From: Anthropogastromicrobium sp052273485 | GTDB taxonomy: Bacteria; Bacillota; Clostridia; Lachnospirales; Lachnospiraceae | Assembly (NCBI GenBank): GCA_052273485.1 | Contig: DAVZID010000002.1 | Coordinates: 62,001-126,000 of the forward strand | Direction: 5' to 3' | DNA: 64,000 nt | Part shown: piece by piece, positions 39,188-47,001 of the stretch | How the letters are laid out: the number at the start of each line of letters is the position of its first letter | How positions within the stretch are numbered: the first letter of the stretch is position 1 | Program-made: the position numbers and the translations under genes | Notes under the pieces: generated by a model | Databases searched by the model: none | What the model was told of the DNA's origin: nothing | The model's input: only the letters and a program-made list of their open reading frames with translations

Positions 39188-39562
39188 GACGACAATTCGC
39201 TCAAAAATAAGCCCTGCAACAAACCAAAATGGTGCAAAGTCGAGCCGAATCAGCCCGTTGACATTTGTGGGATCGCCAGTATAATCCCACGGGCAGATGC
39301 CGAGTGCGCGAAGAAATGAGCCCGATGCATATTCGGCAATATAAATGCAAATGGTGTAGATTAAGCCGCGCAGTACAATTGGTTTGCTGCGAAGCTTGCG
39401 CCAGATCGGGCCAATCAGGGCAGCAGAGCCGTAGATTGGAAACATTAGAATAGAAGAATGGCCAGTCATGCTGTAGTCGTGCGCAAAAAGAGCGCCCATT
39501 CCGGTGAAGAAGATTTCAATGAAAAGACCAGCAAGGCCGCAGCGGATGAAGTTTTGTCTCAT
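39059..39562 (-). CDS. Putative ABC-transporter permease-like membrane protein (PF06541 type)
   Basis: 167 residues with four membrane segments (FIRCGLAGLFIEIFFTGMGALF, then ILMFPIYGSAALIGPIW, LRGLIYTICIYIAEYASG and FAPFWFVAGLIFERI). The block WDYTGDPTNVNGLIRLDFAPFW is diagnostic of the small PF06541 family (CPWDYS...NxxGxIxLxxxPxW). The natural domain ends near residue 128; the remaining ~40 residues are antisense to the convergent MATE gene, so the tail may be an extension after loss of the original stop. ATG 39562 follows AAAGGAAC. Confidence 0.7.
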   Translation of the reverse strand: MRQNFIRCGLAGLFIEIFFTGMGALFAHDYSMTGHSSILMFPIYGSAALIGPIWRKLRSKPIVLRGLIYTICIYIAEYASGSFLRALGICPWDYTGDPTNVNGLIRLDFAPFWFVAGLIFERIVVLNNLKSKPLSSDKTDRKDDASYTPVCEHSVPDTDRSSLYHTH

Positions 39563-39608
39563 AGGGTGGGTTCCTTTCGTAGAAGTACAGTATGTTTAGC
39601 GGTATGGA

Positions 39609-39688
39609 GTTCACGGGCAGGTCGGTTCGACGTTTTGCCTCGTAAAAGCAATTCGTCTCACCGCTAATTCAGGTTATGCCCCGTGAAC
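39609..39688 (-). repeat. Dispersed structured element, copy D (short)
   Basis: Minus orientation. Bounded by a 9-bp inverted repeat GTTCACGGG / CCCGTGAAC (39609-39617, 39680-39688). Inside, CGG-TGA-GACG pairs with CGTC-GAA-CCG, and TTGC-TTTTACGAG-GCAA forms the tip. TTAGCGGT (39596-39603) and ACCGCTAA (39660-39667) offer an alternative pairing. It keeps the TGA/GAA loop and TTTTACGAGGC core of the long copies. Confidence 0.7.
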
Positions 39689-39812
39689 TATATTTAGAAT
39701 CTCCCAAAAGGTGACAAAATAAACGCGCAGCGCCGATACAAGTACAGGAAATAAAAGACAACAAACTGATAAAAAGTAACAGGAAGAAATGAAATAGGAA
39801 AGGATAGAATAA

Positions 39813-40592
39813 ATGATGCAGATTGATATCAATGAACTCATCGAGCTGGTAAAAAGCGTAAAGCCCATGTTTTTCAATCACACAGAGGCAGAACATGTCA
39901 CAGTGAAAGGCCGCGCGGATTTCGTGACACAGGTAGATATCCGTGTGCAGGAATATATGCGAAATGAGCTGTCAAAGCGCTGGCCGGATATACAGTTTAT
40001 GGGTGAAGAAAAAGACAACAGCGACATTGATTTTAACGGTGCAGTCTGGATTCTCGATCCGGTAGACGGCACAACAAACCTGATTCATGACTTTAAGGAC
40101 AGTGCATTGTCTTTAGGCTTATGCGAACAGGGGCAGGTGACGCTAGGCGTGATCTATCAGCCGTTTCTGGAGGAGGTTTTCTGGGCACAGAAGGGCAAAG
40201 GTGCATTCTGCAACGGAAAGCCGATTCATGTAAGTGACGCACAGAAACTGGAAGACAGCTTGATTACCGTGGGAACCAGCCCGTATCACCGCGATCTCAC
40301 AGAGGAAAATTTTGCAGCAATCCGTCGCATTTATGACCGCTGTGTGGACATTCGCCGTATGGGAGCTGCATCTGTTGATCTGGCATATGTTGCCTGCGGC
40401 CGCGTCGAGGCGTACTTCGAGCGAAATTTAAAGCCGTGGGATTTCGCGGCAGGAAAGATTATTGTCGAGGAAGCTGGCGGCCGCGTGATTGATATGGAAG
40501 GCAATAATGCAAACGTTATGGCACCGTCTGACATTATAGCGGGAAATGGTTATATCGAAGAAGTCATAAAAAAGTTGCTGATTGAACGATGA
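39813..40592 (+). CDS. Inositol monophosphatase family protein
   Basis: 259 residues. Mg2+-dependent phosphatase fold. Metal ligands: Glu in MGEEKDN, Asp pair and Thr in WILDPVDGTTNLIH, and Asp in KPWDFAAGKIIVEEAGG. The substrate may be inositol phosphate, NADP(H)/3'-phosphoadenosine phosphate or another sugar phosphate. ATGATG at 39813/39816 follows GGAAAGGA. It is followed immediately by a promoter for the repeat RNA region. Confidence 0.9.
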   Translation: MMQIDINELIELVKSVKPMFFNHTEAEHVTVKGRADFVTQVDIRVQEYMRNELSKRWPDIQFMGEEKDNSDIDFNGAVWILDPVDGTTNLIHDFKDSALSLGLCEQGQVTLGVIYQPFLEEVFWAQKGKGAFCNGKPIHVSDAQKLEDSLITVGTSPYHRDLTEENFAAIRRIYDRCVDIRRMGAASVDLAYVACGRVEAYFERNLKPWDFAAGKIIVEEAGGRVIDMEGNNANVMAPSDIIAGNGYIEEVIKKLLIER

Positions 40593-40597
40593 ATTCA

Positions 40598-40626
40598 ATG
40601 ACAAACTGTAAAAAGTGTGCTATGAT
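40598..40626 (+). promoter_or_regulatory. Promoter directly upstream of the CNAAAGA array
   Basis: ATGACA (40598-40603), 17 nt, TATGAT (40621-40626) with TG one base before the -10. Transcription would start near 40633, at the first array-like motif. Confidence 0.7.
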
Positions 40627-40632
40627 AGTTTT

Positions 40633-41070
40633 GTCGAAAGGAATCATCTTTTGACGAAGCAGGGCAGTAAGCTACAAAAGATGAATATACCAAAGAGAAA
40701 AAGGCAATGCGATCTACGAAAGATAGCCTATGCAAAAGAGGACATCTACGAAAGATAAGTTTTCTAAGAAACAAAGGATAACCCCATAAAAACTTCAATT
40801 TTGTAATTACGAAAGAGAAATTATAAAGATACCAAAGAGAAGTTTATAATGTACCAAAGATAACTTATACAAAAGAAAAAGCGTTTTTCCAAACTTGAAC
40901 CAAAGAGGATACCTGCAAAAGAAAAGTAACACCAAAATACAAAAGACTGCCCTATATTACAAAAGAGAAACGATTACAAGATACCAAAGAGAAAAATCGT
41001 CGTGTGATGAGTGTAAACGCTTATTGCATGGCGATTTTCATATACAAAAAGAAACTTGTAACAAAAGTGG
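40633..41070 (+). ncRNA. Probable non-coding RNA with repeated TACNAAAGA motif
   Basis: Fourteen exact CNAAAGA heptamers at 40675, 40690, 40717, 40733, 40749, 40810, 40832, 40854, 40870, 40900, 40916, 40940, 40960 and 40984. Eleven of them are preceded by TA. Near matches lie at 40635, 40771, 41045 and 41062. Several lie in loops of small stems: TAATT/AATTA (40804-40823), ATTATAAA/TTTATAAT (40820-40850), TATAA/TTATA (40845-40869), ACGATT/AATCGT (40970-41000). No frame with a ribosome site spans it. A promoter sits just upstream, so it is likely transcribed. The 3' end is unclear; the next strong hairpin is at 41341. Confidence 0.5.
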
Positions 41071-41173
41071 TTCCATGATATGATTGTTCTATGAGGTTGC
41101 CATGCCCATGAGGTATACAACGTTTATGGACATGACACTCTGTTTGATCTGATAGACAACGAAGGAGAAAAGC

Positions 41174-41260
41174 ATGGAAATCAAAACCGTTGCAATAGTG
41201 GGAGCAGGAGCAGTGGGCTCCTACGTAATAGAAGGAATTGCAGGATGCAAGGAGATATGA
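41174..41260 (+). pseudogene. 2-dehydropantoate 2-reductase (PanE/ApbA) N-terminal remnant
   Basis: 28 codons, MEIKTVAIVGAGAVGSYVI then a stop, with a good GAAGGAG site. GxGxxGS is the NADPH-binding loop of ketopantoate reductases, which are normally ~300 residues. In another frame, the DNA from 41249 continues as RYEFDEYGKDETPTCSK before a stop, so two fragments are joined. Non-functional. Confidence 0.65.
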
Positions 41261-41340
41261 GTTTGATGAATATGGAAAAGACGAAACACCAACCTGTTCA
41301 AAATAAGCTCCTCATTTGCTACTTAGCTTTCGTTAAATGA

Positions 41341-41391
41341 AAAATGACCATATCATCGGAGAAGTAGACTCTCTGTTGATATGGTCATTTT
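41341..41391. terminator. Perfect 15-bp hairpin
   Basis: AAAATGACCATATCA (41341-41355) pairs with TGATATGGTCATTTT (41377-41391). A- and T-rich ends allow termination in both directions; it is the first strong stop downstream of the repeat RNA. Confidence 0.7.
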
Positions 41392-41442
41392 ATGTTAGAT
41401 GATATTATGGAAAGTTGTAGCTGCATGCTCGTAGCCTACCTA

Positions 41443-41570
41443 GGCGGTGAGACGAGTTGCTTTTACGAGGCCGAACGTTGTAGCAGGACTTTCAAAGTAA
41501 CGTATGATAATAAGTAACGTGAAAGGTGCCTGCGGAAAAGAGAGGCCGACAAAACAATCGTCGAGCCGCC
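41443..41570 (+). repeat. Dispersed structured element, copy B (full length)
   Basis: Plus orientation, 128 nt. GGCGG-TGA-GACGA-g-TTG pairs with CAA-TCGTC-GAG-CCGCC. The core TTTTACGAGGCCGAACGTTG and GCGGAAAAGAGAGGCCGAC match copy A exactly. The variable arm is GCAGG/CCTGC and CTTTCA/TGAAAG, different in sequence from copy A but again paired. Confidence 0.8.
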
Positions 41571-41577
41571 ATTCGTA

Positions 41578-41647
41578 AACCTACCGGGTAGCATTTATAA
41601 CCTACCGGATAACGTAACCTATCGGATAACGTAACCTACCGGGCAGC
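41578..41647 (+). repeat. Tandem AACCTACCGG units after copy B
   Basis: AACCTACCGG or AACCTATCGG begins at 41578, 41599, 41616 and 41633 (periods 21, 17, 17). This is copy B's version of the CTTCCGGGTTGCA tail. The array ends 12 nt before the lacZ stop. Confidence 0.75.
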
Positions 41648-41658
41648 ACATCTTATCA

Positions 41659-44619
41659 TCAGAACTTTAACTGGTACTCCCAAACAAATTCCTTGTCATC
41701 CATACGATACTGCGGTAACAGCTGCGGACCACAAGAATTGCTTCCAACACCACTGTTCTTGTAATCAATGTGCATCGTAACAAAATCACTTGCCTCAAGC
41801 TCATAGTTGTGCTTCTTTGCGGCTAACTCATAATCGGAATAGTTGGAAACAGAAAAATCAAAGCTCGTTGCAGCCAGTGCGGTTACGCCATTTGTACCAT
41901 TTCCGACAGAAGCCTTACGGCAGTGATAATGATTTCCATTCTCCTGCGGTTTGATGTAATCTTCATGCATGTCCTCAACGGTAGACTCGAATGCATCAAA
42001 CCATGCCAGGTGGTGCTTATCAATGTAGCACTCTTTCGGACCATAGCCCAGATAGGAAACCTGCTGCCAACTCTTTGGAAGGATCAGCTCAACACCAAAT
42101 CTTGGCAGATACGGCATCTCGGTATTGCGCTTTGCATCAATCTTGCAAGTGATGGCACCTGTGCCGTCAATGGTCCATACAACAGTAAACTTCATAATCC
42201 ACTGAACGGTAACGGCACACAGATTGACATCACTGGTAATCTGAACGGTCTGACCGTCAACGGTATACTTCGTTGTGTAAGCGCGTGTCTGGCTGTGATG
42301 ATAATTTGCGCGCTCCCACTCATGGCGGATATTCTGATCATTATCAGTCGGTGCACGGAAGATGCTATAATCCATGGAAACAGTGTCCTCGCCACGCTCT
42401 AAGGAAGAGAAGATACCAGTGAAAGTATCGTACTGATAGGTGAAGCCCTCACCGCTTACTGTCAGGAAACGATCATCCTCGGTAACAGTTGGAGCAACAG
42501 CCTCATCAGTAACAGCGTTTAAGCGGCGAACTGCAGATTCAGACAGTAAGAACTGATCGAACCCAACCTCATGACCAGCAGGTACCAGTTCGTGAGCGGT
42601 CTTGGTGAAGTAGGTCAGCTTCAGGTAGCAATCAGCAGCTGTCTTTGGCAGAGTAACCGGAATGGTAACCTCAGACTCAGTGTGCGGAGCAGTAGAAGGA
42701 ACTGCAATTTCACCAGAGCAAAGAAGCTCTCCGTCAGCCTTACACTCATAGGAAAGAGTAATAGCATCTGCCATATCGGTAAAGTCAAGCATGTTCTTTA
42801 AGGCAAGTGTTACCTTGTGGGCATCAACAAGTCTTGCGCGTACCGGGCGAACAACATTCTTCCACTCATAAACGCCAGTGTGCGGTGTGCGGTCTGGATA
42901 AACAAGTCCATCCATACAGAAGTTTCCATCATGTGGATATTCGCCAAAATCACCGCCATAGCCGTACATGGTCTTGCCGTTCTCAGCAACACCCTGATTA
43001 ACCGCGTGGTCACACCACTCCCAAACGAAGCCACCGCAGAAGCCATCGTACTTCATGATCTGCTGATAGTAGTCTTCGATGTCTCCAGGGCCGTTACCCA
43101 TTGCGTGAACAAACTCGCACTGAATGAATGGCTTCTTCGGGCCTTCCTCAGCAAAGTAGTTGTCAATATCCTCGGTGGAAGCATACATGCGGCTGTAAAG
43201 GTCGAGCATACTCTTGTCGAAACGGTTGGAGTGATCCCATGTAGAAGACTCATAATGGGTCAGACGGGTTGGGTCATACTCCTTTACCCAACGTCCAGCG
43301 TTCTGGTATGCATAGCCAAAGCCAGCTTCATTACCTAATGACCAGATTAAAACAGCTGGATGGTTCTTGTCGCGGATGACATTTCTCTGAACACGGTCTA
43401 AAACGGCTTCAGTAAAGACACCGCCCTCATCCAGAAGACCCAGTGTGTTCTCACGGTCACTGTGATAGGTGCTCAAATATCCGTGCATCTCAATATCAGA
43501 CTCAGCGATCATGTAGAAGCCGTAGCGGTCGCACAGCTCTGGGAACCACGGTGCATTTGGATAATGGCTAGTACGGATTGCATTGAAGTTAAACTGCTTC
43601 ATCAGAGTCAGATCACGGATTGCCTGTTCCTTAGAGATGGTGTATCCGGTAACTGGATCAGAGTCGTGACGGTTGGTTCCGCGGAACTTTAAATTCTGAC
43701 CATTTACGTAAACAATGCCGTCCTTAATGGAAACCTCACGAATACCGACTGCCTGTGTGATCACTTCATTGCCAGCGGTAATTGTCAGTGTGTACAGATA
43801 TGGAGTCTCAGCAGTCCACAGCTTTGCATCGGAAACGGTAAACTCATAGATGCCATTGTTGACAACAGCCTCGCCAACAAAGTTTCCATCGGCATCACAC
43901 AGCGTAAGAGTAGGAACAACATCGCCCTCAGTCTCAACAGAAACGCTTACCATGCCAGCACCACCATCCTTTAAAGAGGTGCGAACGGTAAAGTCACGAA
44001 CAAAGGACTGTGGACGAGTTAAAAGAAGTACATCACGGAAAATACCAGACATACGAAGCTTGTCCTGATCTTCTAGATACGTTCCATCACACCACTTTAA
44101 TACGAGAACGGCCAGTGTGTTGGTGCCTTCCTGCACAAAAGAGGAAATCTCAAACTCACTTGAGGAATGGGAAACCTGGCTGTAACCGACAAACTTTCCA
44201 TTTACCCATACATAGAAACAAGAATCAACGCCCTCAAAATATAAGAAGTTACGCTGCTTTGCTGCCTCATCAGAGAGGGTAAAGGTGGTACGGTATGCGC
44301 CGCTTGCGTTTTCCTTTGGAACATACGGCGGGTCAAACGGGATTGGATAATTTACATTAGTATACTGATGATAATCATATCCCTGACACTGCCAGCAGGA
44401 CGGAACCGGAATGGTATCCATCGCGGAGTCATCGAAATCCGGATTGATAAACTCAGCTGGAACAGCCTCTGGATAAGGATAGTAGTCAAAGCGCCAGTCG
44501 CCGGATAGCAAAGTAGCGTGGCTTGCGTGATCCGGGCCATACGGAATGTAGTAGCTGCGGTTCTCACAGGTGCCTACATGGAGCGTATGAGGATCTTCGT
44601 AATAATTCGGTAATTTCAT
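41659..44619 (-). CDS. lacZ: Beta-galactosidase, glycoside hydrolase family 2
   Basis: 986 residues in the five-domain LacZ arrangement. The acid/base is Glu431 in SLGNEAGFGY and the nucleophile is Glu502 in IQCEFVHAMGN, equal to E. coli Glu461 and Glu537. N-terminal jelly roll (WRFDYYPYPEAVPAEF), RGTNRHDSDPVTGYT at the barrel start, and the C-terminal domain (TDNDQNIRHEWERANYHH) are intact. No signal peptide, so cytosolic cleavage of lactose or other beta-galactosides. ATG 44619 follows GAAAGGAG. Upstream lies a tandem palindrome at 44691-44718. Confidence 0.96.
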   Translation of the reverse strand: MKLPNYYEDPHTLHVGTCENRSYYIPYGPDHASHATLLSGDWRFDYYPYPEAVPAEFINPDFDDSAMDTIPVPSCWQCQGYDYHQYTNVNYPIPFDPPYVPKENASGAYRTTFTLSDEAAKQRNFLYFEGVDSCFYVWVNGKFVGYSQVSHSSSEFEISSFVQEGTNTLAVLVLKWCDGTYLEDQDKLRMSGIFRDVLLLTRPQSFVRDFTVRTSLKDGGAGMVSVSVETEGDVVPTLTLCDADGNFVGEAVVNNGIYEFTVSDAKLWTAETPYLYTLTITAGNEVITQAVGIREVSIKDGIVYVNGQNLKFRGTNRHDSDPVTGYTISKEQAIRDLTLMKQFNFNAIRTSHYPNAPWFPELCDRYGFYMIAESDIEMHGYLSTYHSDRENTLGLLDEGGVFTEAVLDRVQRNVIRDKNHPAVLIWSLGNEAGFGYAYQNAGRWVKEYDPTRLTHYESSTWDHSNRFDKSMLDLYSRMYASTEDIDNYFAEEGPKKPFIQCEFVHAMGNGPGDIEDYYQQIMKYDGFCGGFVWEWCDHAVNQGVAENGKTMYGYGGDFGEYPHDGNFCMDGLVYPDRTPHTGVYEWKNVVRPVRARLVDAHKVTLALKNMLDFTDMADAITLSYECKADGELLCSGEIAVPSTAPHTESEVTIPVTLPKTAADCYLKLTYFTKTAHELVPAGHEVGFDQFLLSESAVRRLNAVTDEAVAPTVTEDDRFLTVSGEGFTYQYDTFTGIFSSLERGEDTVSMDYSIFRAPTDNDQNIRHEWERANYHHSQTRAYTTKYTVDGQTVQITSDVNLCAVTVQWIMKFTVVWTIDGTGAITCKIDAKRNTEMPYLPRFGVELILPKSWQQVSYLGYGPKECYIDKHHLAWFDAFESTVEDMHEDYIKPQENGNHYHCRKASVGNGTNGVTALAATSFDFSVSNYSDYELAAKKHNYELEASDFVTMHIDYKNSGVGSNSCGPQLLPQYRMDDKEFVWEYQLKF

Positions 44620-44690
44620 AACGAAATCTCCTTTCGCAAAAGTGAATTAGTAAAATAAAAGTGCTAATAAAATAGAATATAAAATGAAAT

Positions 44691-44718
44691 AAGAAATCTT
44701 CTATAAGAAATCTTCTAT
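44691..44718. repeat. Tandem 14-nt palindromic repeat between lacZ and the MraY-like gene
   Basis: AAGAAATCTTCTAT occurs twice head to tail (44691-44704, 44705-44718). Each contains AGAA-ATC-TTCT. It is ~75 nt upstream of the lacZ start, a plausible operator pair; no consensus promoter is obvious. Confidence 0.55.
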
Positions 44719-44741
44719 ATGAAGTTCATTTGGAAAAGTTC

Positions 44742-45707
44742 TTATAACATAATCAGATAAACAAGTGCTACAGACAGAATAATCTGAATGATCGCGAAAC
44801 GAAAAACCGTCTGTGTGTTAGACCAGCCTTTTGTTTTGCGGACAAAATCGTGGATTGGTGTGCGCACATTTTTTAAGATATAAACGTGAGCAACCTTGAT
44901 CAATGTCAGCTTTACAAGACCGAGACCGCCATCAATGATCAGCACAAGTGCTGCCGGGATGTAGAGGAATGGGTCGCCACATTTAAGTGCTGCGATTGCG
45001 ATGAAAAGTCCCATTGCACGGGAACCGGCATCACCCATTAACATCTTACTTGGGGTGGCATTGAACCATAGATAGCCGAGCAGGCAGACAACAAACATCA
45101 AGCTTAGGTAATCAAAATCACTGGTGCGACCCAAAACTTGATTTGCAAAATAGAAGGTCATGATCGTGATGATTGTCAGTGTTCCAGAAAGACCATCTAC
45201 ACCGTCTGCACAGTTCGTAACATTGATGGAAATCCAGATCAGTGCGATGGAAAGAATCGCAAATACCGGAACTGGGATAGAAAATGAAGTGCCGGTCATC
45301 GCAAGTGTTACCTGATTTCCATTGAAATGCAGATAGGTAAAGGTTACTAAAAGTGCAACCAGAAAATCGAGAATTCCTTTTTTTAAGCGTCCCCATGAGG
45401 TCTTTGCGGCATCATCAAGATAACCGGTCATCATGCAGCAGATCAAAAGAAGAAGATAGATAATCATCTCCGGGTCTACATGGGCAAATAGTACGGCGGC
45501 AACGGCAAAGACGAGTACGAAAATCAGTCCGGCACCGCGCGGTTTTCCAGCGGAAAGTGCGCCTCCTACGGCAAATTCACGCCCCTGATCCTTTGGAAGA
45601 TGGGTACTGCCTTTTGCAAGTGACACGCAGGTAAAAAAGAATGCGGCCAGTATGCCGATAAAGGCAATGACGGGGCTGGCAGACTCCCCAAGCAACTGTT
45701 GAAACAT
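44742..45707 (-). CDS. MraY-like phospho-sugar transferase (glycosyltransferase 4), non-canonical
   Basis: 321 residues, about ten membrane segments. Catalytic motifs of the polyprenyl-phosphate N-acetylhexosamine-1-phosphate/MraY superfamily are present: GYLDDAAK (Asp pair), NVTNCADGVDGLSG and LMGDAGSRAMG. The MraY-specific HHHFE signature is replaced: where MraY reads PxHHHFExxGW, this has PIHDFVRKTKGW. It may therefore handle a different UDP-sugar or be a second MraY. ATG 45707 follows AAAGGAG. No cell-wall genes surround it, unlike the usual dcw location of mraY. Confidence 0.8.
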   Translation of the reverse strand: MFQQLLGESASPVIAFIGILAAFFFTCVSLAKGSTHLPKDQGREFAVGGALSAGKPRGAGLIFVLVFAVAAVLFAHVDPEMIIYLLLLICCMMTGYLDDAAKTSWGRLKKGILDFLVALLVTFTYLHFNGNQVTLAMTGTSFSIPVPVFAILSIALIWISINVTNCADGVDGLSGTLTIITIMTFYFANQVLGRTSDFDYLSLMFVVCLLGYLWFNATPSKMLMGDAGSRAMGLFIAIAALKCGDPFLYIPAALVLIIDGGLGLVKLTLIKVAHVYILKNVRTPIHDFVRKTKGWSNTQTVFRFAIIQIILSVALVYLIML

Positions 45708-45874
45708 GGTAAAAAAACTCCTTTCATTCCCAGACGAAAGAATCTTCGCCTGTTTTGTAAGACTGCTTTCAGTGTAGCATACTTCTGCCATTTTGGAAAG
45801 AAGATAGTCAATAAATTATTCTAATAAAACATTCTGTTTATTTAAGTAAAAAGAATGAAAAGAGCGGAAAGGAA

Positions 45875-45903
45875 TTGTATCATTTTGGAAACTGTGCTAT
45901 ACT
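45875..45903 (+). promoter_or_regulatory. Promoter of GH43 gene cluster
   Basis: TTGTAT (45875-45880), 17 nt, TATACT (45898-45903) with TGC just before the -10. Confidence 0.6.
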
Positions 45904-46039
45904 TGCAAAAGAGTATATCCTGCTGAAAAATATCAAAAAGCATAGAAAAAAACAATAAAATATAAGTCACAAACGCATGCAAGATGGATAGAAATAGGAT
46001 GTAGGCAGGAAAACAAACAAGAAAGGGTATGGGTAAAAT

Positions 46040-46945
46040 ATGGCATACTTATTTACGCATTTTATCGGAGAGCAGCCGCAGGGTGAGCAGATCTATTTTT
46101 CGCTGAGTAAGGATGGATTACACTGGAATGATCTGCATGATGGAAAGCCAGTCATTTGTTCCACGGTTGGCGAAAAGGGGCTTCGTGATCCGTTTTTCAT
46201 TCGCAAGGAAGATGGAAGTGGCTTTGTGATTATTGCAACGGATCTTTGCATTGCAGCTGGAAAAGGCTGGGATGCAGCCGTCACCACAGGCAGTAGAAAG
46301 TTAGCGATCATGGAGTCAAAGGATCTTGTCCATTGGAGTGATCCGGTGTTAGTTGAGGTCGCAGTGCCACAGGCTGGATGTGCATGGGCGCCGGAAGCAA
46401 TCTATGACAGAGAACAGGGAAATTATCTTGTATTCTGGGCATCCATGGTAAAGCTGCCAGGTGATGCAGAGCCAAAGCAGCGCATCTATGCAGCCAGGAC
46501 AAAAGAGTTTCATGAGTTTACAAAGGCTGAGATTTATCTGGAGAAGGAAAATCATGTTATCGATTCCACCATGGTATACGATGATGGCATGTATTATCGT
46601 TTCTCGAAGGATGAGACCACAAAGAACATCCGCACCGATGCAGCACCAGATTTAAAGAAGGAATCCTTTAAGGATGTGTCTGTTCCAAATCTCGAAGCAA
46701 TTTACGGTGTAGAGGGACCAGAAATCTACTATTTGGAGGCGCAGAAGAAGTGGTGTCTGATCATTGACCGCTTTGCCACTCATAAGGGTTATCTTCCACT
46801 TGTCTGCGACAACCTAAAGACGATGGATTTTAAGCCACTTGACGATTCCGAGTTTGATATGGGCAAAACCATGAAGCGCCATGGAAGCGTTGTTGTCATC
46901 AGTGATGAGGAATACGACCGCATGGCAGAGGCGTTTGGTCTGTAA
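46040..46945 (+). CDS. GH43-like five-bladed beta-propeller glycosidase
   Basis: 301 residues, no signal peptide. It looks like an alpha-L-arabinofuranosidase/beta-xylosidase-type GH43 protein: LRDPFFIRKEDGSGFVIIATD (RDP region), SKDLVHWSDP, GCAWAPEAIYDREQGNYLVFWAS and VIDSTMVYDDGMYYRFSKDE, with the acidic residue of GVEGPEIYYL in the general-acid position. The usual first Asp of GH43 (ADP) is not obvious in the short N-terminus (IYFSLSKDGLHW), so activity is uncertain. It is followed by CapA-like and GH127 genes, suggesting arabinose-rich glycan use. Confidence 0.75.
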   Translation: MAYLFTHFIGEQPQGEQIYFSLSKDGLHWNDLHDGKPVICSTVGEKGLRDPFFIRKEDGSGFVIIATDLCIAAGKGWDAAVTTGSRKLAIMESKDLVHWSDPVLVEVAVPQAGCAWAPEAIYDREQGNYLVFWASMVKLPGDAEPKQRIYAARTKEFHEFTKAEIYLEKENHVIDSTMVYDDGMYYRFSKDETTKNIRTDAAPDLKKESFKDVSVPNLEAIYGVEGPEIYYLEAQKKWCLIIDRFATHKGYLPLVCDNLKTMDFKPLDDSEFDMGKTMKRHGSVVVISDEEYDRMAEAFGL

Positions 46946-47001
46946 GAAAAAGTATTGTTTTATAATTATAATTAGAAAGTATTCATAAGCAGGAAAGAAA
47001 A

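Noticed and set aside
40633..41070. CNAAAGA array as a CRISPR array
   Set aside because: The repeated unit is only 7-9 nt, spacing is irregular, and no cas genes are present.
40895..41083. 62-codon frame inside the CNAAAGA array
   Set aside because: No ribosome site, no usual start, and the protein is just the low-complexity reading of the repeats.
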